Positions 9,217 to 18,722 of a stretch of DNA of 64,000 nucleotides are shown piece by piece. Location: contig NZ_CP102453.1 in assembly GCF_024661895.1 (NCBI RefSeq), forward strand, positions 1,364,001 through 1,428,000. The letters are read 5' to 3'. Origin of the DNA: Fundicoccus culcitae (GTDB lineage: Bacteria > Bacillota > Bacilli > Lactobacillales > Aerococcaceae). Numbering within the stretch: the first letter of the stretch is position 1; every line of letters begins with the position of its first letter. Position numbers and translations under genes: made by a program. The notes under the pieces were generated by a model. It was not told where the DNA came from. It saw only the letters and a program-made list of their open reading frames with translations, and did no database searches.

Positions 9217-11079
9217 ATGGGAAAATACCCTAGTACACCAAATCTATTCGTAGAATTTATTGAAAAACTTACCCCTAGGCAAAAATCAATCATTTGGTTT
9301 TTTATTGATTTAACCCTTTTCTCAATCGGAACGATTATTGCATACTTACTTTACGTGCCAATTGTCGATTTGTCTATTAGACAACTTTTTATTTCAATGT
9401 TGATTGCTTATTGTATTTATTTGGTTTGTAATATTTTTTATACGACCAGTTCGACTATACATCGATACAATGGGATTGTTGATTTTGTCAAATTATTTTT
9501 GATGACTAGCTTGTCATGGTTTATAGCTGGATTAAGTACTTATTTTATTTTTGATATCATTTCCTATCGATTTATTTTGCTGGCTGCCATTACGACAAGT
9601 GTTCTTATTGTGGCTTGTCGTATTCTTTGGTACATTATTTATACTAGAAGTCAGCTTCATTATACAAATAGAGAAAACCATCGTGTAATATTAATCGGCG
9701 CTGGCGACGGCGGATCACTTTTCATGCAAAATTATCGGAGAGGTTCAGGCACTTTGAATGTTGTAGCTATTCTTGATGATAATCCTGCTAAACACCATCA
9801 GAAAATTGGTGGTGTTGCGGTATTAGGGGATCTCTCAAAATTACATCAAGTGATTACCGACTATGAAGCGGATAGAGTTGTGATTGCTATCCCTTCACTG
9901 GAACCGGAAAAATATGAACGGATTATTCAACTCTGTAATGAGGAAAATATTGATGTTTATAAAATGCCCGAAGTTGAAAATGTTTTGCTTGGTGTACATC
10001 AAGGAACATTGCCTATAAAGGAAATTGAAATAGCCGATTTATTAGGTCGGGAAGAAATTATATTAGATGAAAAGCCATTAAAGGAGGAATTAGAAGGCAA
10101 AGTCATAGCGATTACGGGTGCTGGCGGATCAATTGGTTCTGAAATCGCACGTCAAGTAAGTCGCTTTAACCCCAAAAAAGTTATTTTAATTGGGCATGGA
10201 GAAAATTCAATCTACTTAATCCATGGGGAACTAATAAACAACCGCTTAAGTCAGATTCAATATGTACCCCTTATTGCTGATATCCAAGACTACGATAGAA
10301 TTTTAAATATATTCCAACAAGAGCAACCGGATATTGTATATCACGCCGCAGCACATAAACACGTTCCACTTATGGAACTCAATCCTACTGAAGCACTTAA
10401 GAACAATATTTACGGAACCTACAATGTGGCTAAAGCGGTTAACGCAGCAAAAGTCGGTAAGATGGTGATGATTTCTACCGATAAAGCGGTCAATCCTCCC
10501 AACGTTATGGGGGCTAGTAAACGGATTGCGGAATTAATCGTTACGGGCTTTGATCAAATTAGTCACTCAACTTATTGTGCGGTTCGTTTTGGCAATGTCC
10601 TTGGAAGTCGTGGCAGTGTTATTCCATTGTTTAAGAAACAGATTGCCAATGGTGGACCTGTTACGGTTACCGATTTTGAAATGACACGCTATTTTATGAC
10701 CATTCCAGAAGCTAGTCGTTTAGTGATACATGCTGGAACATTTGCTAAAGGTGGCGAAGTGTTTGTTTTAGATATGAGTGAACCCGTGAAAATCCTCGAT
10801 TTAGCCAAAAAAATGATTCTATTATCTGGCTACTCCATTGAAGAAATTGGTATCGTAGAAATCGGTAAAAGACCAGGTGAAAAGTTGTACGAAGAATTAA
10901 TTTCGTCTAATGAAACGACTGAACGACGAGTAAATGAGAAGATTATTGTCGGTAAAGTTCTAACACTACCCCTTGCTGAAATCCAAGCTTTTATTGCTGA
11001 GTTAGATAGTACACCACAAAAGGATCTAAAAAATAAGATTATTGCATTTGCCAATAAAACCACACAGAGTGGTCTTTAA
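9217..11079 (+). CDS. capD: UDP-GlcNAc 4,6-dehydratase, membrane-bound CapD/PglF/WbpM type
   Basis: The 620-residue protein has four N-terminal transmembrane helices (about residues 20-135), a first Rossmann domain (VILIGAGDGGSLF) and a second catalytic SDR domain (ITGAGGSIGSE, HAAAHKHVPLMELNP, STDKAVNPPNVMGASKR). This is the large polysaccharide dehydratase that makes UDP-4-keto-6-deoxy-GlcNAc, the shared precursor of UDP-D-FucNAc (with CapN) and of UDP-bacillosamine (with PglE and PglD). Both downstream branches exist in this window but have no second PglF, so it may feed both. ATG at 9217 follows AGGAGG by six bases; an 11-codon longer reading lacks a ribosome binding site. It is a single gene closed by a strong terminator. 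Confidence 0.93.
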   Translation: MGKYPSTPNLFVEFIEKLTPRQKSIIWFFIDLTLFSIGTIIAYLLYVPIVDLSIRQLFISMLIAYCIYLVCNIFYTTSSTIHRYNGIVDFVKLFLMTSLSWFIAGLSTYFIFDIISYRFILLAAITTSVLIVACRILWYIIYTRSQLHYTNRENHRVILIGAGDGGSLFMQNYRRGSGTLNVVAILDDNPAKHHQKIGGVAVLGDLSKLHQVITDYEADRVVIAIPSLEPEKYERIIQLCNEENIDVYKMPEVENVLLGVHQGTLPIKEIEIADLLGREEIILDEKPLKEELEGKVIAITGAGGSIGSEIARQVSRFNPKKVILIGHGENSIYLIHGELINNRLSQIQYVPLIADIQDYDRILNIFQQEQPDIVYHAAAHKHVPLMELNPTEALKNNIYGTYNVAKAVNAAKVGKMVMISTDKAVNPPNVMGASKRIAELIVTGFDQISHSTYCAVRFGNVLGSRGSVIPLFKKQIANGGPVTVTDFEMTRYFMTIPEASRLVIHAGTFAKGGEVFVLDMSEPVKILDLAKKMILLSGYSIEEIGIVEIGKRPGEKLYEELISSNETTERRVNEKIIVGKVLTLPLAEIQAFIAELDSTPQKDLKNKIIAFANKTTQSGL

Positions 11080-11086
11080 AACAAAA

Positions 11087-11130
11087 ACAGCTCTACTAAG
11101 TGCATTTTAATGTGCGCTTAGTAGAGCTGT
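11087..11130. terminator. Strong hairpin between convergent genes
   Basis: A perfect 14-bp stem, ACAGCTCTACTAAG at 11087-11100 pairing with CTTAGTAGAGCTGT at 11117-11130, lies eight bases after the capD stop. The flanks are A-rich on the left and T-rich on the right (GTATTTATTTTG), so it can stop transcription from both capD and the oppositely oriented gene ending at 11161. Confidence 0.85.
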
Positions 11131-11160
11131 GGTATTTATTTTGATTTAAATTAATTAATC

Positions 11161-11733
11161 TTATTCTGGAATTTCAACAAGATAAACATCAAATATTCTT
11201 AAAGTGACAAAATCAAAGTCACCACGGTTCGGTTGAATATAGAAGTTTGCATTGGCTTTATCTCTTGGAGTAACGAATTCAACAACCACTTGGTGTTCTT
11301 CTTTGTCGTCGGCTGCATAAGCAGAATCATTTTCTTCATATTGAGAAGTCACATCACCATCAACTGAAACAATATTATTAATGTAAAGGCCATCTGTATG
11401 ACCACCAAAAGTGTTCAAATCACCATCAAGCTTTTGATATGAATAGTGTAGTGCATAACGTGTTTCCGTGTCTAATTCTAAGTTTGGTATAACTAAGGCT
11501 CCATTTTCATTAATAACATCAAGAATTACCTCATCATTTTCAATCGTCATTTCAGCACTACTATTAACTTCCAAATCGTTTAAATCAATTTCTTCTTTGT
11601 CTACATCCTCTTCTAATTCGGTGACTGAAGTAATTTGAGGGGCACTGCGTCTCGTTGCATAAACGGGGGTTTGAGCTACAAAGAATGAACCAGCTGACAA
11701 AACAAGTAAAAATTTCAAAAATTTAGATTTCAT
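11161..11733 (-). CDS. Secreted acidic protein of unknown function
   Basis: I do not recognise this 190-residue protein. It has a clear signal peptide (MKSKFLKFLLVLSAGSFF, cleavage near VYA-TR at about residue 27) and no lipobox cysteine or LPXTG, so it is probably released. The mature part is rich in Asp and Glu (LEEDVDKEEIDLNDLEV), then predicted mostly beta (LDTETRYALHYSYQKL, HQVVVEFVTPRDKANANFYIQ), which would suit a small beta-sandwich. It is the last gene of the second polysaccharide cluster, 245 bases after the YdcF-type gene, so it may be separately expressed. AGGAGTGA precedes the ATG. Confidence 0.7.
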   Translation of the reverse strand: MKSKFLKFLLVLSAGSFFVAQTPVYATRRSAPQITSVTELEEDVDKEEIDLNDLEVNSSAEMTIENDEVILDVINENGALVIPNLELDTETRYALHYSYQKLDGDLNTFGGHTDGLYINNIVSVDGDVTSQYEENDSAYAADDKEEHQVVVEFVTPRDKANANFYIQPNRGDFDFVTLRIFDVYLVEIPE

Positions 11734-11978
11734 TAAGTCACTCCTCTTGATAGTTTGTCTGAATTAAATAAAATAATTTATCTCATTCAGATTAACAATA
11801 TTATATCATATTATTTGTGAATATAGTTATAGTTTTGTGTAATTTATATGTGAATAATCGGCTTAAACATCAATTTAAGCAAATATTAGTTTTATTTTAA
11901 TTTTATAATCCAACAGTTTAAAACAACAAAATGTTTGTTCATTATATTAACAGCATTATGCGGAATTTTTCTCTAAAC

Positions 11979-12554
11979 TTACAAATCAACAAATTCATAC
12001 AAACCTAACCCATAGCCGATATACTTAAAGACTTCTACGATTGCGAAGCGTTGATGCTCAGTATTTTGAGTATATTTAACTTGTTCCCCATTAACCTCAG
12101 GATAGGCAGATACATAGGTTAAATCATAATCAACTTCCAGTTGATCCATAGCACGTTCGTAAGATAAGCGCACACGTTGCATATGATAATCAGAGGACAC
12201 GACTAAGGCCGAATCCCAGCCATGCTCTTCCATAATTGCTAAAGAATTCAAAGCATTGGTCCATGTACTAGTCGCATAATCTTCGTGGACAATTTGATTC
12301 TCTTCGATGCCTAAATCATAGTACCATTGCAAAATATGGTCTAATGAAGGCGAAATAATCACTTGATTGGCATAGCCTGCTTCTAATAACTCCGCTACTT
12401 TTTCTGAACGCTCTCTATTTAGACCTTCATTCACGATAATAATGTCTGCTTCAACTGGTTCCTCTCCAATGTCTAAATTAAAGTAGATAAACAGGAATGA
12501 GAGACCAAGCAACAAGATAAGAGTAACAATGACTAACATAATTTTTGTTTTCAT
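11979..12554 (-). CDS. YdcF/SanA-like DUF218 protein, membrane-anchored
   Basis: An N-terminal transmembrane helix (residues 5-27) is followed by a DUF218 domain: ADIIIVNEGLNRERSEKVAELLEAGYANQVIISPS, then SALVVSSDYHMQRVRLSYERA, both conserved blocks of the YdcF/ElyC/SanA family. The domain should lie outside the membrane. These proteins are tied to envelope polysaccharide handling but their reaction is not settled. At 191 residues it is a minimal member. It follows the glycosyltransferase 12577-13494 with a 22-base gap, as part of the second exopolysaccharide operon. Confidence 0.82.
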   Translation of the reverse strand: MKTKIMLVIVTLILLLGLSFLFIYFNLDIGEEPVEADIIIVNEGLNRERSEKVAELLEAGYANQVIISPSLDHILQWYYDLGIEENQIVHEDYATSTWTNALNSLAIMEEHGWDSALVVSSDYHMQRVRLSYERAMDQLEVDYDLTYVSAYPEVNGEQVKYTQNTEHQRFAIVEVFKYIGYGLGLYEFVDL

Positions 12555-12576
12555 TCATTCCGCCTAATCTATTTTT

Positions 12577-13494
12577 TTATGGTTCTAGTAAATGTAATAA
12601 TCTTTCAGCTACGTTTGATTCTTCAATTAATTCATCCCATAAGAAATTTTGGGCTTCAAAGATATTTGCAAAGGTTTCTTCATGAATTTTTGCAAGATTA
12701 ATTTTGTTATCTTGATCAAAATAGTGAAACTTTAATTGGTATTTGGCTTCAAATTCCCTCACCCATTGATAATCGGTAGTTATGATATCTAAACCTAAGG
12801 CTAAATACTCAATAAGTTTGGTTGAAGTTTGGATGTTGTAGGGATATTTGTTTGGCATATAATTAATACCATAACGCGCTTTTGATGCATAATAGGGTAC
12901 TTTCTTATAAGGCAGAACGCCAGTAAAAGTCAGGTTTGGATGGTCACCATAATCTTTAGCAATTTCTTCACTCACTTCACCGATTAACAACAATTGCCCA
13001 GGAGGGTTATCACAGAAATCACGAATGAAGGTGTCCATTCCGCGTGTTGAATTAATAACGCCAGTGTATACAAAATCATATTCTTTAGCAACCGTTTGCT
13101 TGCCTTGATGAATAAAAGCAGGATCAATGCCCATATCACGGTAAACAAAAGGGGTATTATCGCGAAATTTAAAATCTTTTTTGACATCGGGGTTAAGAAA
13201 AACCCGTAAATCAGGTTTGGCATTAAAGAGGGATTTAATCATATTTTTCGTCCGCGGAAAGCGTCCGGTTGATAAGGAAACATACTCATGCACGTTTAGT
13301 TGATGGTCTTGAATGGGTGTCCCTCCACGCCCCATGAATTCCCAAATGATATCAAATTGAGCCAAATCAACATTTGCGGGTAAATCTTTTGAGTCAAAGG
13401 CTTGAAATTGAGCATGCTGATTAAAATAGTTACAATAAGCACTTATCTCGGGCAGATAGGCTTTGGGGTTTCTAATAAATAATATTTTGTACAT
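12577..13494 (-). CDS. Glycosyltransferase, GT-B type (paralogue of 21874-22827)
   Basis: A 305-residue cytoplasmic protein starting MYKILFIRNPKAYLPE. It has a GT-B C-terminal half: DFVYTGVINSTRGMDTFI, NLTFTGVLPYKKVPYYA, YGINYMPNKYPYNIQTSTK and LIEYLALGLDIITTDYQW, the last being the donor-binding region with a Glu as in GT4 enzymes. It is clearly related along its length to the protein at 21874-22827 in the same cluster. Its start overlaps the end of the membrane protein gene by 23 bases, which suggests translational coupling. Sugar specificity cannot be read from the sequence. Confidence 0.78.
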   Translation of the reverse strand: MYKILFIRNPKAYLPEISAYCNYFNQHAQFQAFDSKDLPANVDLAQFDIIWEFMGRGGTPIQDHQLNVHEYVSLSTGRFPRTKNMIKSLFNAKPDLRVFLNPDVKKDFKFRDNTPFVYRDMGIDPAFIHQGKQTVAKEYDFVYTGVINSTRGMDTFIRDFCDNPPGQLLLIGEVSEEIAKDYGDHPNLTFTGVLPYKKVPYYASKARYGINYMPNKYPYNIQTSTKLIEYLALGLDIITTDYQWVREFEAKYQLKFHYFDQDNKINLAKIHEETFANIFEAQNFLWDELIEESNVAERLLHLLEP

Positions 13495-14674
13495 GATCTT
13501 TTTCTTCCTTTTTCAAACATAAAGATTTGAACCAAACAATAATAAAGACAAATACAATCATCAGCCATCCTGAAACCCGCAAACGGGTGGCTGTTCCCAC
13601 ATTGTCATTTGTTATCGCAATCATCCCAAACCAGACAAAGCCGTGTAGGAGTACGAATTGGGTTGAAGCCGTTAGCAATTTCCTTTTTCGATAAATATAA
13701 AAAAGTATAAGAGTCATTGGGATAGCTTCGACCACAAAGATAATCAGTGTACTGACACCAGAAATTTGCCAAGGTAATGGACCAATCATATTACCAATAT
13801 AACTGTAGATGTAATTAAGTATAAACAGAAGAAAGTTGGATTGATTAAGATTAATCCACATCTGACTACCCCCAGCCGTTTCATATTCATCTACTACCCT
13901 ATATTGTAAGGCGTCTACTAGCGACATATTTACAAAAGGGATTCTCAACGTTCTAAAAAAGGTATAGTAGATACCAAATAGGATAATTGCCCATAAGATG
14001 AGACGACGGAAATTGCCTTTAATTAATACTTTTCGGTAAAAGAAATAGGCAGCCATGGTTAAAACGAACGATAAGAAGATATAATTTCTAAATTCCCATA
14101 ACAACCATAAAGTTGGCAAAAGTAATAAAGTGGATCCTAAAATATTTTCTTTAGCGAAAAAGATTTTAAGGGATAAATATGTTGCAATGACATACAAGGC
14201 ATAAATCCATACGTCCCGAATGATTGACGAATGAGCATTCATCAACAGACTCGGATAAATTAATAAAATAATGGCTACGATGGTTTTCATTTCATATTTA
14301 TAGTTAGTCAGTAATTGGTTAAGGTTGTCGATTTGTATTAATTTGTCCATTAATTTAGTCGAGAAAAAGACCAACACGATATAGCCCAAATAATTAAACA
14401 TACGAATAACAAACACATCTTCAATATTGGTTAACTTAACTACTTGCCCAATTAACCAAGGGTAAATTGAGGTATTCACCCACGGACGATCATTGGCAAC
14501 ATTTAAAGCTTGTTCCCAATAGAAAATTCCATCGATACCCCCACCAAACAAATCTAACGCAATGCCTTCACTACCCGTCATAAGTGAAAGGTAATAAAAG
14601 GCAGTTGTAATTAGAAAACCAGCTAACAAAGTGATATATAAAACCAGTAGGTATCTATCTTGCTTTATGGACAT
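13472..14674 (-). CDS. Multi-pass membrane protein, candidate polysaccharide polymerase
   Basis: About ten hydrophobic segments spread over 400 residues (for example 10-30, 90-110, 130-150, 165-215 and 330-390) with an external loop between the first two (GSEGIALDLFGGGIDGIFYW). I see no strong sequence signature. Position between glycosyltransferase genes, size and topology fit a Wzy/EpsG-like polymerase, and no other polymerase candidate exists in the cluster. A membrane glycosyltransferase of the GT-C type is the alternative. GGGAGGTGA precedes the ATG at 14674. Confidence 0.6.
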   Translation of the reverse strand: MSIKQDRYLLVLYITLLAGFLITTAFYYLSLMTGSEGIALDLFGGGIDGIFYWEQALNVANDRPWVNTSIYPWLIGQVVKLTNIEDVFVIRMFNYLGYIVLVFFSTKLMDKLIQIDNLNQLLTNYKYEMKTIVAIILLIYPSLLMNAHSSIIRDVWIYALYVIATYLSLKIFFAKENILGSTLLLLPTLWLLWEFRNYIFLSFVLTMAAYFFYRKVLIKGNFRRLILWAIILFGIYYTFFRTLRIPFVNMSLVDALQYRVVDEYETAGGSQMWINLNQSNFLLFILNYIYSYIGNMIGPLPWQISGVSTLIIFVVEAIPMTLILFYIYRKRKLLTASTQFVLLHGFVWFGMIAITNDNVGTATRLRVSGWLMIVFVFIIVWFKSLCLKKEEKDHVQNIIY

Positions 14675-14693
14675 TTATTACTTTCACCTCCCT

Positions 14694-15803
14694 TTAAAAT
14701 GCAATCTTTTTATAAATGTTTGCTAATTTTTCCAAAACAATGTCTAAGGAATAATTTTGAACTTTTTGACGATTGTACTGACCATAGTCTTTGCGTTTTT
14801 GTGCGTCGGACACTAATTCTTTGATAGCGTCTTTCAGATTTTCACTGTTGTGGGGATCAAACAGGATCCCACCTTGGCTTTCATCAATCAAATCTCTGTT
14901 ACCGCGAATATCACTACAAATAACGGGCAGACCAGATGCCATGGCTTCCATTAAAGCCACTGACAGTCCCTCTCTAAAAGAAGGAAAGATGAAAATATCA
15001 CTCATATCCATCATTTGAGCAATGTCTTTACGATAGCCGACTAAGACCACCTTGTCTTCAAGCGATTGTTCTTCGATAAGTTGTTGCAAACTCTCTTTTT
15101 TATCGCCATCACCGCAAATAAAGTATTTAAAATTTCCTTCTTTAAATTTGGCCAAGGCTTGGATAACGGTTAAATGGTTTTTATTGTCATTAAGTTCGCC
15201 GACCGAAAGTAAAGCGATTTGGTCCTCTTTAAGATTGAATTTGTCACGGTATGGGTGATATTTATTGGTAGGGTCTTTGTCTTTTTTAAGGTTAAAACCA
15301 ACGCCAGGAAGGAGTTCAACAGCACAGTGGCTAAAATTTTGCGCACGTTGGTAGTCTTCCTGATTGATGGTAATAAGCACATCGGTATAGCGCGTCAGAT
15401 ACCGTTCAATCGGATAGTAAATCAGCCAACTTTGGAGTGAAGCACCTTTGAAAAAGTGAAAGCCATGGGCAGTATAAACTATTTTGACACCTGGGTTTTT
15501 CCGGACCGCAAAACGGGTAATTGCGGATGCCAAGGGTGTGTGCGTATGAATGATATCATAAGCCTTTTCTTCAACCAAGGTGCGGATGGTTTTATTGAGT
15601 TGGAAATAGTTATTTCCCGTAATTGAACGGCTGAAAGGCAAATCATAAACCTGACAGCCTAACTCGACAAGTTCGTCATCAATTGATCGTTCCACATGAC
15701 AGGCAATATCAACTGTATTTCCTTGTTCAATTAACATTTTTATATGCGGAATCAAAAACATATTGACTGTTTCTGAAATTGTAGTGACATATAGGTATTT
15801 CAT
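14694..15803 (-). CDS. Glycosyltransferase family 4, EpsD-like
   Basis: This GT4 enzyme of 369 residues starts KYLYVTTISETVNMFLIPH and shows IIHTHTPLASAITR and YTAHGFHFFKGA, blocks typical of EpsD/PelF-like exopolysaccharide transferases. The donor domain carries LLSVGELNDNKNH, FICGDGDKK, VVLVGYRKDI and FPSFREGLSVALMEAMASGLPV with the E-x7-E pattern. I set the start at ATG 15801-15803 behind GAGGTG; the four-codon longer form begins on that ribosome binding site. It lies 57 bases after capB copy 2 and probably makes the first or second linkage of the repeat unit. No initiating sugar-phosphate transferase is inside this cluster. Confidence 0.85.
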   Translation of the reverse strand: MKYLYVTTISETVNMFLIPHIKMLIEQGNTVDIACHVERSIDDELVELGCQVYDLPFSRSITGNNYFQLNKTIRTLVEEKAYDIIHTHTPLASAITRFAVRKNPGVKIVYTAHGFHFFKGASLQSWLIYYPIERYLTRYTDVLITINQEDYQRAQNFSHCAVELLPGVGFNLKKDKDPTNKYHPYRDKFNLKEDQIALLSVGELNDNKNHLTVIQALAKFKEGNFKYFICGDGDKKESLQQLIEEQSLEDKVVLVGYRKDIAQMMDMSDIFIFPSFREGLSVALMEAMASGLPVICSDIRGNRDLIDESQGGILFDPHNSENLKDAIKELVSDAQKRKDYGQYNRQKVQNYSLDIVLEKLANIYKKIAF

Positions 15804-15860
15804 TTCGCACCTCATGAAGGATTTGTTCTAGTTGGAAAAGTTGCTATAACACTCACTTTG

Positions 15861-16559
15861 CTAATTATAAGCATAGTAACTATTTTCTTTTTCAGCTGGC
15901 ACGCCATTTAAAACAAAGCCTAAAATATTACTGTCTAATTTTCTGAGCGATTCGACAGATTTTCTAACTTCATCGCGTTTAACATAACCTTGTCTAGCCA
16001 CTAAGAGGACGCCATCGACTTTATTGGCTAAGATTAAAGGATCAGTCACTGAATTAACGGGTGGTGCATCGTAAATGATAACGTCAAAGTTTTTCTCTAA
16101 TTCCGCCATCAAAGCATTCATACGATTGGAGCCTAAGAGTTCGGCTGGATTGGGTGGCACAGGTCCTGATGGTAAAAAGTAAAGGCCTAATTCACGACTC
16201 CGTTGAACAATTTGATTAAATCTGAGGTCAGGTTTAGACAGCAATGTGGATAAGCCTGTTTCATTGCTCAAGCGGTAGGTTTTGTGTAGAGTCGGTTTAC
16301 GTAAGTCCGCATCAACAATTAAAACATTGCGGTCTGTTTGACCGATGACATAGGCTAAGTTGGCTGCAACCGTTGATTTGCCTTCGGATGGAATGCTTGA
16401 CGTTACTAGAAGCGAACTTAAATCAGTGTCGAATAAAACAAAATCAATGTTGGTCCGTAAATTCCTAAACTGTTCTGCATAAATGGATTGTGGTTCACTA
16501 AAACTCACTAGTGGATTTCCACGATCATCATCTTTTCTATTTCTATTCATATTAAACAT
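15861..16559 (-). CDS. CapB/CpsD-family tyrosine kinase (copy 2)
   Basis: Second capsule tyrosine kinase (232 aa), with Walker A SSIPSEGKSTVAANLA, Walker A' VLIVDADLRKP, Walker B DVIIYDAPP and a short C-terminal tyrosine cluster (SYYAYN). It resembles copy 1 over its full length but differs in the tail and has Ala where copy 1 has Gly in Walker A', so these are old paralogues. The start lies three bases after the CapA copy 2 stop. It should control polymer length of the second polysaccharide through CapA copy 2. Confidence 0.92.
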   Translation of the reverse strand: MFNMNRNRKDDDRGNPLVSFSEPQSIYAEQFRNLRTNIDFVLFDTDLSSLLVTSSIPSEGKSTVAANLAYVIGQTDRNVLIVDADLRKPTLHKTYRLSNETGLSTLLSKPDLRFNQIVQRSRELGLYFLPSGPVPPNPAELLGSNRMNALMAELEKNFDVIIYDAPPVNSVTDPLILANKVDGVLLVARQGYVKRDEVRKSVESLRKLDSNILGFVLNGVPAEKENSYYAYN

Positions 16560-16561
16560 GT

Positions 16562-17407
16562 CTACACCTTATTCCTTCTTAAATTCGTCACTTCTTCTTT
16601 ATTTTCTACGGTATTAGGCTCTTCTTTGACGCCATGGAGGCGACTTAAACGCGTTTCTTCTCTAACTTGAACTTGATTGTCAGCCTCTGTTCGTTTCTTG
16701 TTGTCGGTTCCCATTTTTCTACGCGCTGAAGTGATATCTTTGGAACTTAGTTCATAAACTTCACCCAATTTGTTTAAGCCCATGCGAATGAAAATCTCAT
16801 CGTCTTTTACCGTCGTGTCAGACAACTCTCTAATTAAAGCAATGATAATTCCGATAAAAGCACCCACAACAAACCCAACAAAAGCAAAGCGCGGCACACT
16901 CGGTGAAACAGCATTTGGATTGTAAGTAGCCGGCGATAACACATAAATACCTGATAACTCCCCTTCATACACTTCATTAACCATCTCAATAAAGACATCA
17001 ATCAAGGTATCGTTGACGGCTTGTGCAGTGTTAGGTGAATTGGTTGTCACCGTTAAATAAAAGGCTTGCGAATTTTCGGATTGGTCGACACGGATTGAAT
17101 CCTTCAGTTCAGCCACTGAAAACTGATTATCTAAACGTTCACTCACGGTCATTAGGACCGAATCGGCTAAAAAGATATCGCGATACGTATTAACCAACAT
17201 AACATTGGTTTGGATATCGCCCACTTGCACATCTTCCTGTGTGGTCCGCTGATTAACCAATAACTGTGATTCCGATTGGTACTCCTTCTCAACTAAGACA
17301 TTGACTCCTACCGCGAACACAATCGCCCCTAGTATGGCAAACACCAAAATTGAAAAGATGTACTTCCTAAAACGATTTAACAATTCCCATGCATTTAATT
17401 CTTCCAT
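16562..17407 (-). CDS. CapA/YveK-type chain-length regulator (copy 2)
   Basis: Wzz-domain membrane protein of 281 residues with helices at about 14-36 and 168-190, the YQSESQLLVNQR segment after helix 1 and LSPATYNPNAVSPSVP before helix 2. The cytoplasmic tail is about 45 residues longer than in copy 1 and rich in charged residues (KKRTEADNQVQVREETRLSR); it may recruit further partners. ATG at 17405-17407 follows GGAGGGTGA; a four-codon longer start overlaps it. It heads the operon running to about 11979. Confidence 0.9.
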   Translation of the reverse strand: MEELNAWELLNRFRKYIFSILVFAILGAIVFAVGVNVLVEKEYQSESQLLVNQRTTQEDVQVGDIQTNVMLVNTYRDIFLADSVLMTVSERLDNQFSVAELKDSIRVDQSENSQAFYLTVTTNSPNTAQAVNDTLIDVFIEMVNEVYEGELSGIYVLSPATYNPNAVSPSVPRFAFVGFVVGAFIGIIIALIRELSDTTVKDDEIFIRMGLNKLGEVYELSSKDITSARRKMGTDNKKRTEADNQVQVREETRLSRLHGVKEEPNTVENKEEVTNLRRNKV

Positions 17408-17632
17408 GTCACCCTCCACAAAATTTGTATTAAATAGTTGTTTGATTCCAATGTTTTATCCGTCATCGAAATTTTTTAAAATATTTAAGTAAAACCATTT
17501 TATCAAATAACATTAAATTAATAAAGACAATTTCAATTTAATGTTATATTTTGTAAGTATTATTGAATATATAATTTAACATTTTATAAATAGGTTGTAA
17601 TAATTATCTATTCATTTTCATAAGTGGTATGA

Positions 17633-17638
17633 TATAAA
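17633..17638 (+). promoter_or_regulatory. Candidate extended -10 box for the acyltransferase gene
   Basis: TGATATAAA at 17630-17638 forms an extended -10 element (TG-N-TATAAA) 52 bases before the ATG at 17691. No good -35 box is present, which extended -10 promoters tolerate. The 280-base AT-rich region also has to carry the promoter of the divergent capA copy 2. Confidence 0.4.
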
Positions 17639-17690
17639 ACATGAAATATGATAGATAGGTTGTTATTTAAAAATAAAGGTGGTTGTTGTT

Positions 17691-18716
17691 ATGGAACGGA
17701 ATTATTCCATTGATAAATTAAAGATTTTAGCGAGTTTTGCGGTAGTGTTTATGCATGTGGTTAATTATTTACCCACCACAACTTTTGCTAATTATTGGAC
17801 CTATGATTGGTATTTTCCTATCCTCGATTTAGCGGTCCCCTTATTTTTTGTTTTTGCAGGATATTTTTTAAAACGAAAAAATATATTTCAAATTCCTCAA
17901 TACACCAACAAGATTTTTGTCATGATTATTGCCTACAATTTAGTGTATTTATTGATTAAATGGCCGATTGACATGATGAGTAGTTATATCAACGGCTTAA
18001 GAGGTTGGGCGTTAGTCAGTCATTATTTCCAACCGATTACTTGGTGGATGGTTTTAACGGGTATTGTCGGCAGTGAACACTTGTGGTATTTATCCGGTTT
18101 GTTTTACGCCAGCTGGATTTTGATTTTTTTGCTCAACCGCAAGTTCACACCTCTAACGATTTTTCTATTGGGTTTTGCCGCCTTTATCCTGATGTTTCTA
18201 CCACCCTTTAATTTTTTGTTGGGTAATCTTTTGTTGTACGGCGGCTTTGTTAAAGGATTCTTTTATGTGTCCATGGGCTATTTGATAGCGACCTACACGA
18301 TTAGATATCCCCACAAAGTGCTATTGTTACTTTTATCTTTAGTCGTTTTAGTGGTCATCGGAAGCAACACCTCGAGCCTCATCTTATATGAGTCACTACT
18401 GGCTGTTGTGGTTTTTCAAATCTTGATTATTGCTAAAGAATTTCCGGGTCAGCCGTCATGGTTGTCGCGCTTTTCGCATTATTCGTTAGGCATCTACCTA
18501 TTGCACATTATATTTACAGGGATATTTAATACGGTTAGAGGATTTTTCCCGGGGGTTAACGCACTCAATCCGTTATTCATCGTGCTTCCGATGGTGATGA
18601 TTTGTATCATCGGATCCATTTTGTTATATCCCTTAACGGAAAAGTACATCCACCGTCCCTTGATTCATTTATTTAATCGGATATTGACCAAACTCAATAT
18701 CCCCCATCAAATTTAA
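17691..18716 (+). CDS. Acyltransferase family 3 membrane protein
   Basis: A 341-residue protein with about ten transmembrane helices. The N-terminus RNYSIDKLKILASFAVVFMHV carries the conserved Asp and the His that ends helix 1 in OafA/WecH acyltransferases, and the C-terminal SRFSHYSLGIYLLH is another family block. Such enzymes O-acetylate (or otherwise acylate) surface sugars using cytoplasmic acyl-CoA. It is the only plus-strand gene in the second cluster, splitting it into two minus-strand operons, and ends six bases from the convergent gene 18723-20321. ATG at 17691 follows AAAGGTGG by seven bases. Confidence 0.85.
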   Translation: MERNYSIDKLKILASFAVVFMHVVNYLPTTTFANYWTYDWYFPILDLAVPLFFVFAGYFLKRKNIFQIPQYTNKIFVMIIAYNLVYLLIKWPIDMMSSYINGLRGWALVSHYFQPITWWMVLTGIVGSEHLWYLSGLFYASWILIFLLNRKFTPLTIFLLGFAAFILMFLPPFNFLLGNLLLYGGFVKGFFYVSMGYLIATYTIRYPHKVLLLLLSLVVLVVIGSNTSSLILYESLLAVVVFQILIIAKEFPGQPSWLSRFSHYSLGIYLLHIIFTGIFNTVRGFFPGVNALNPLFIVLPMVMICIIGSILLYPLTEKYIHRPLIHLFNRILTKLNIPHQI

Positions 18717-18722
18717 GGCTGG

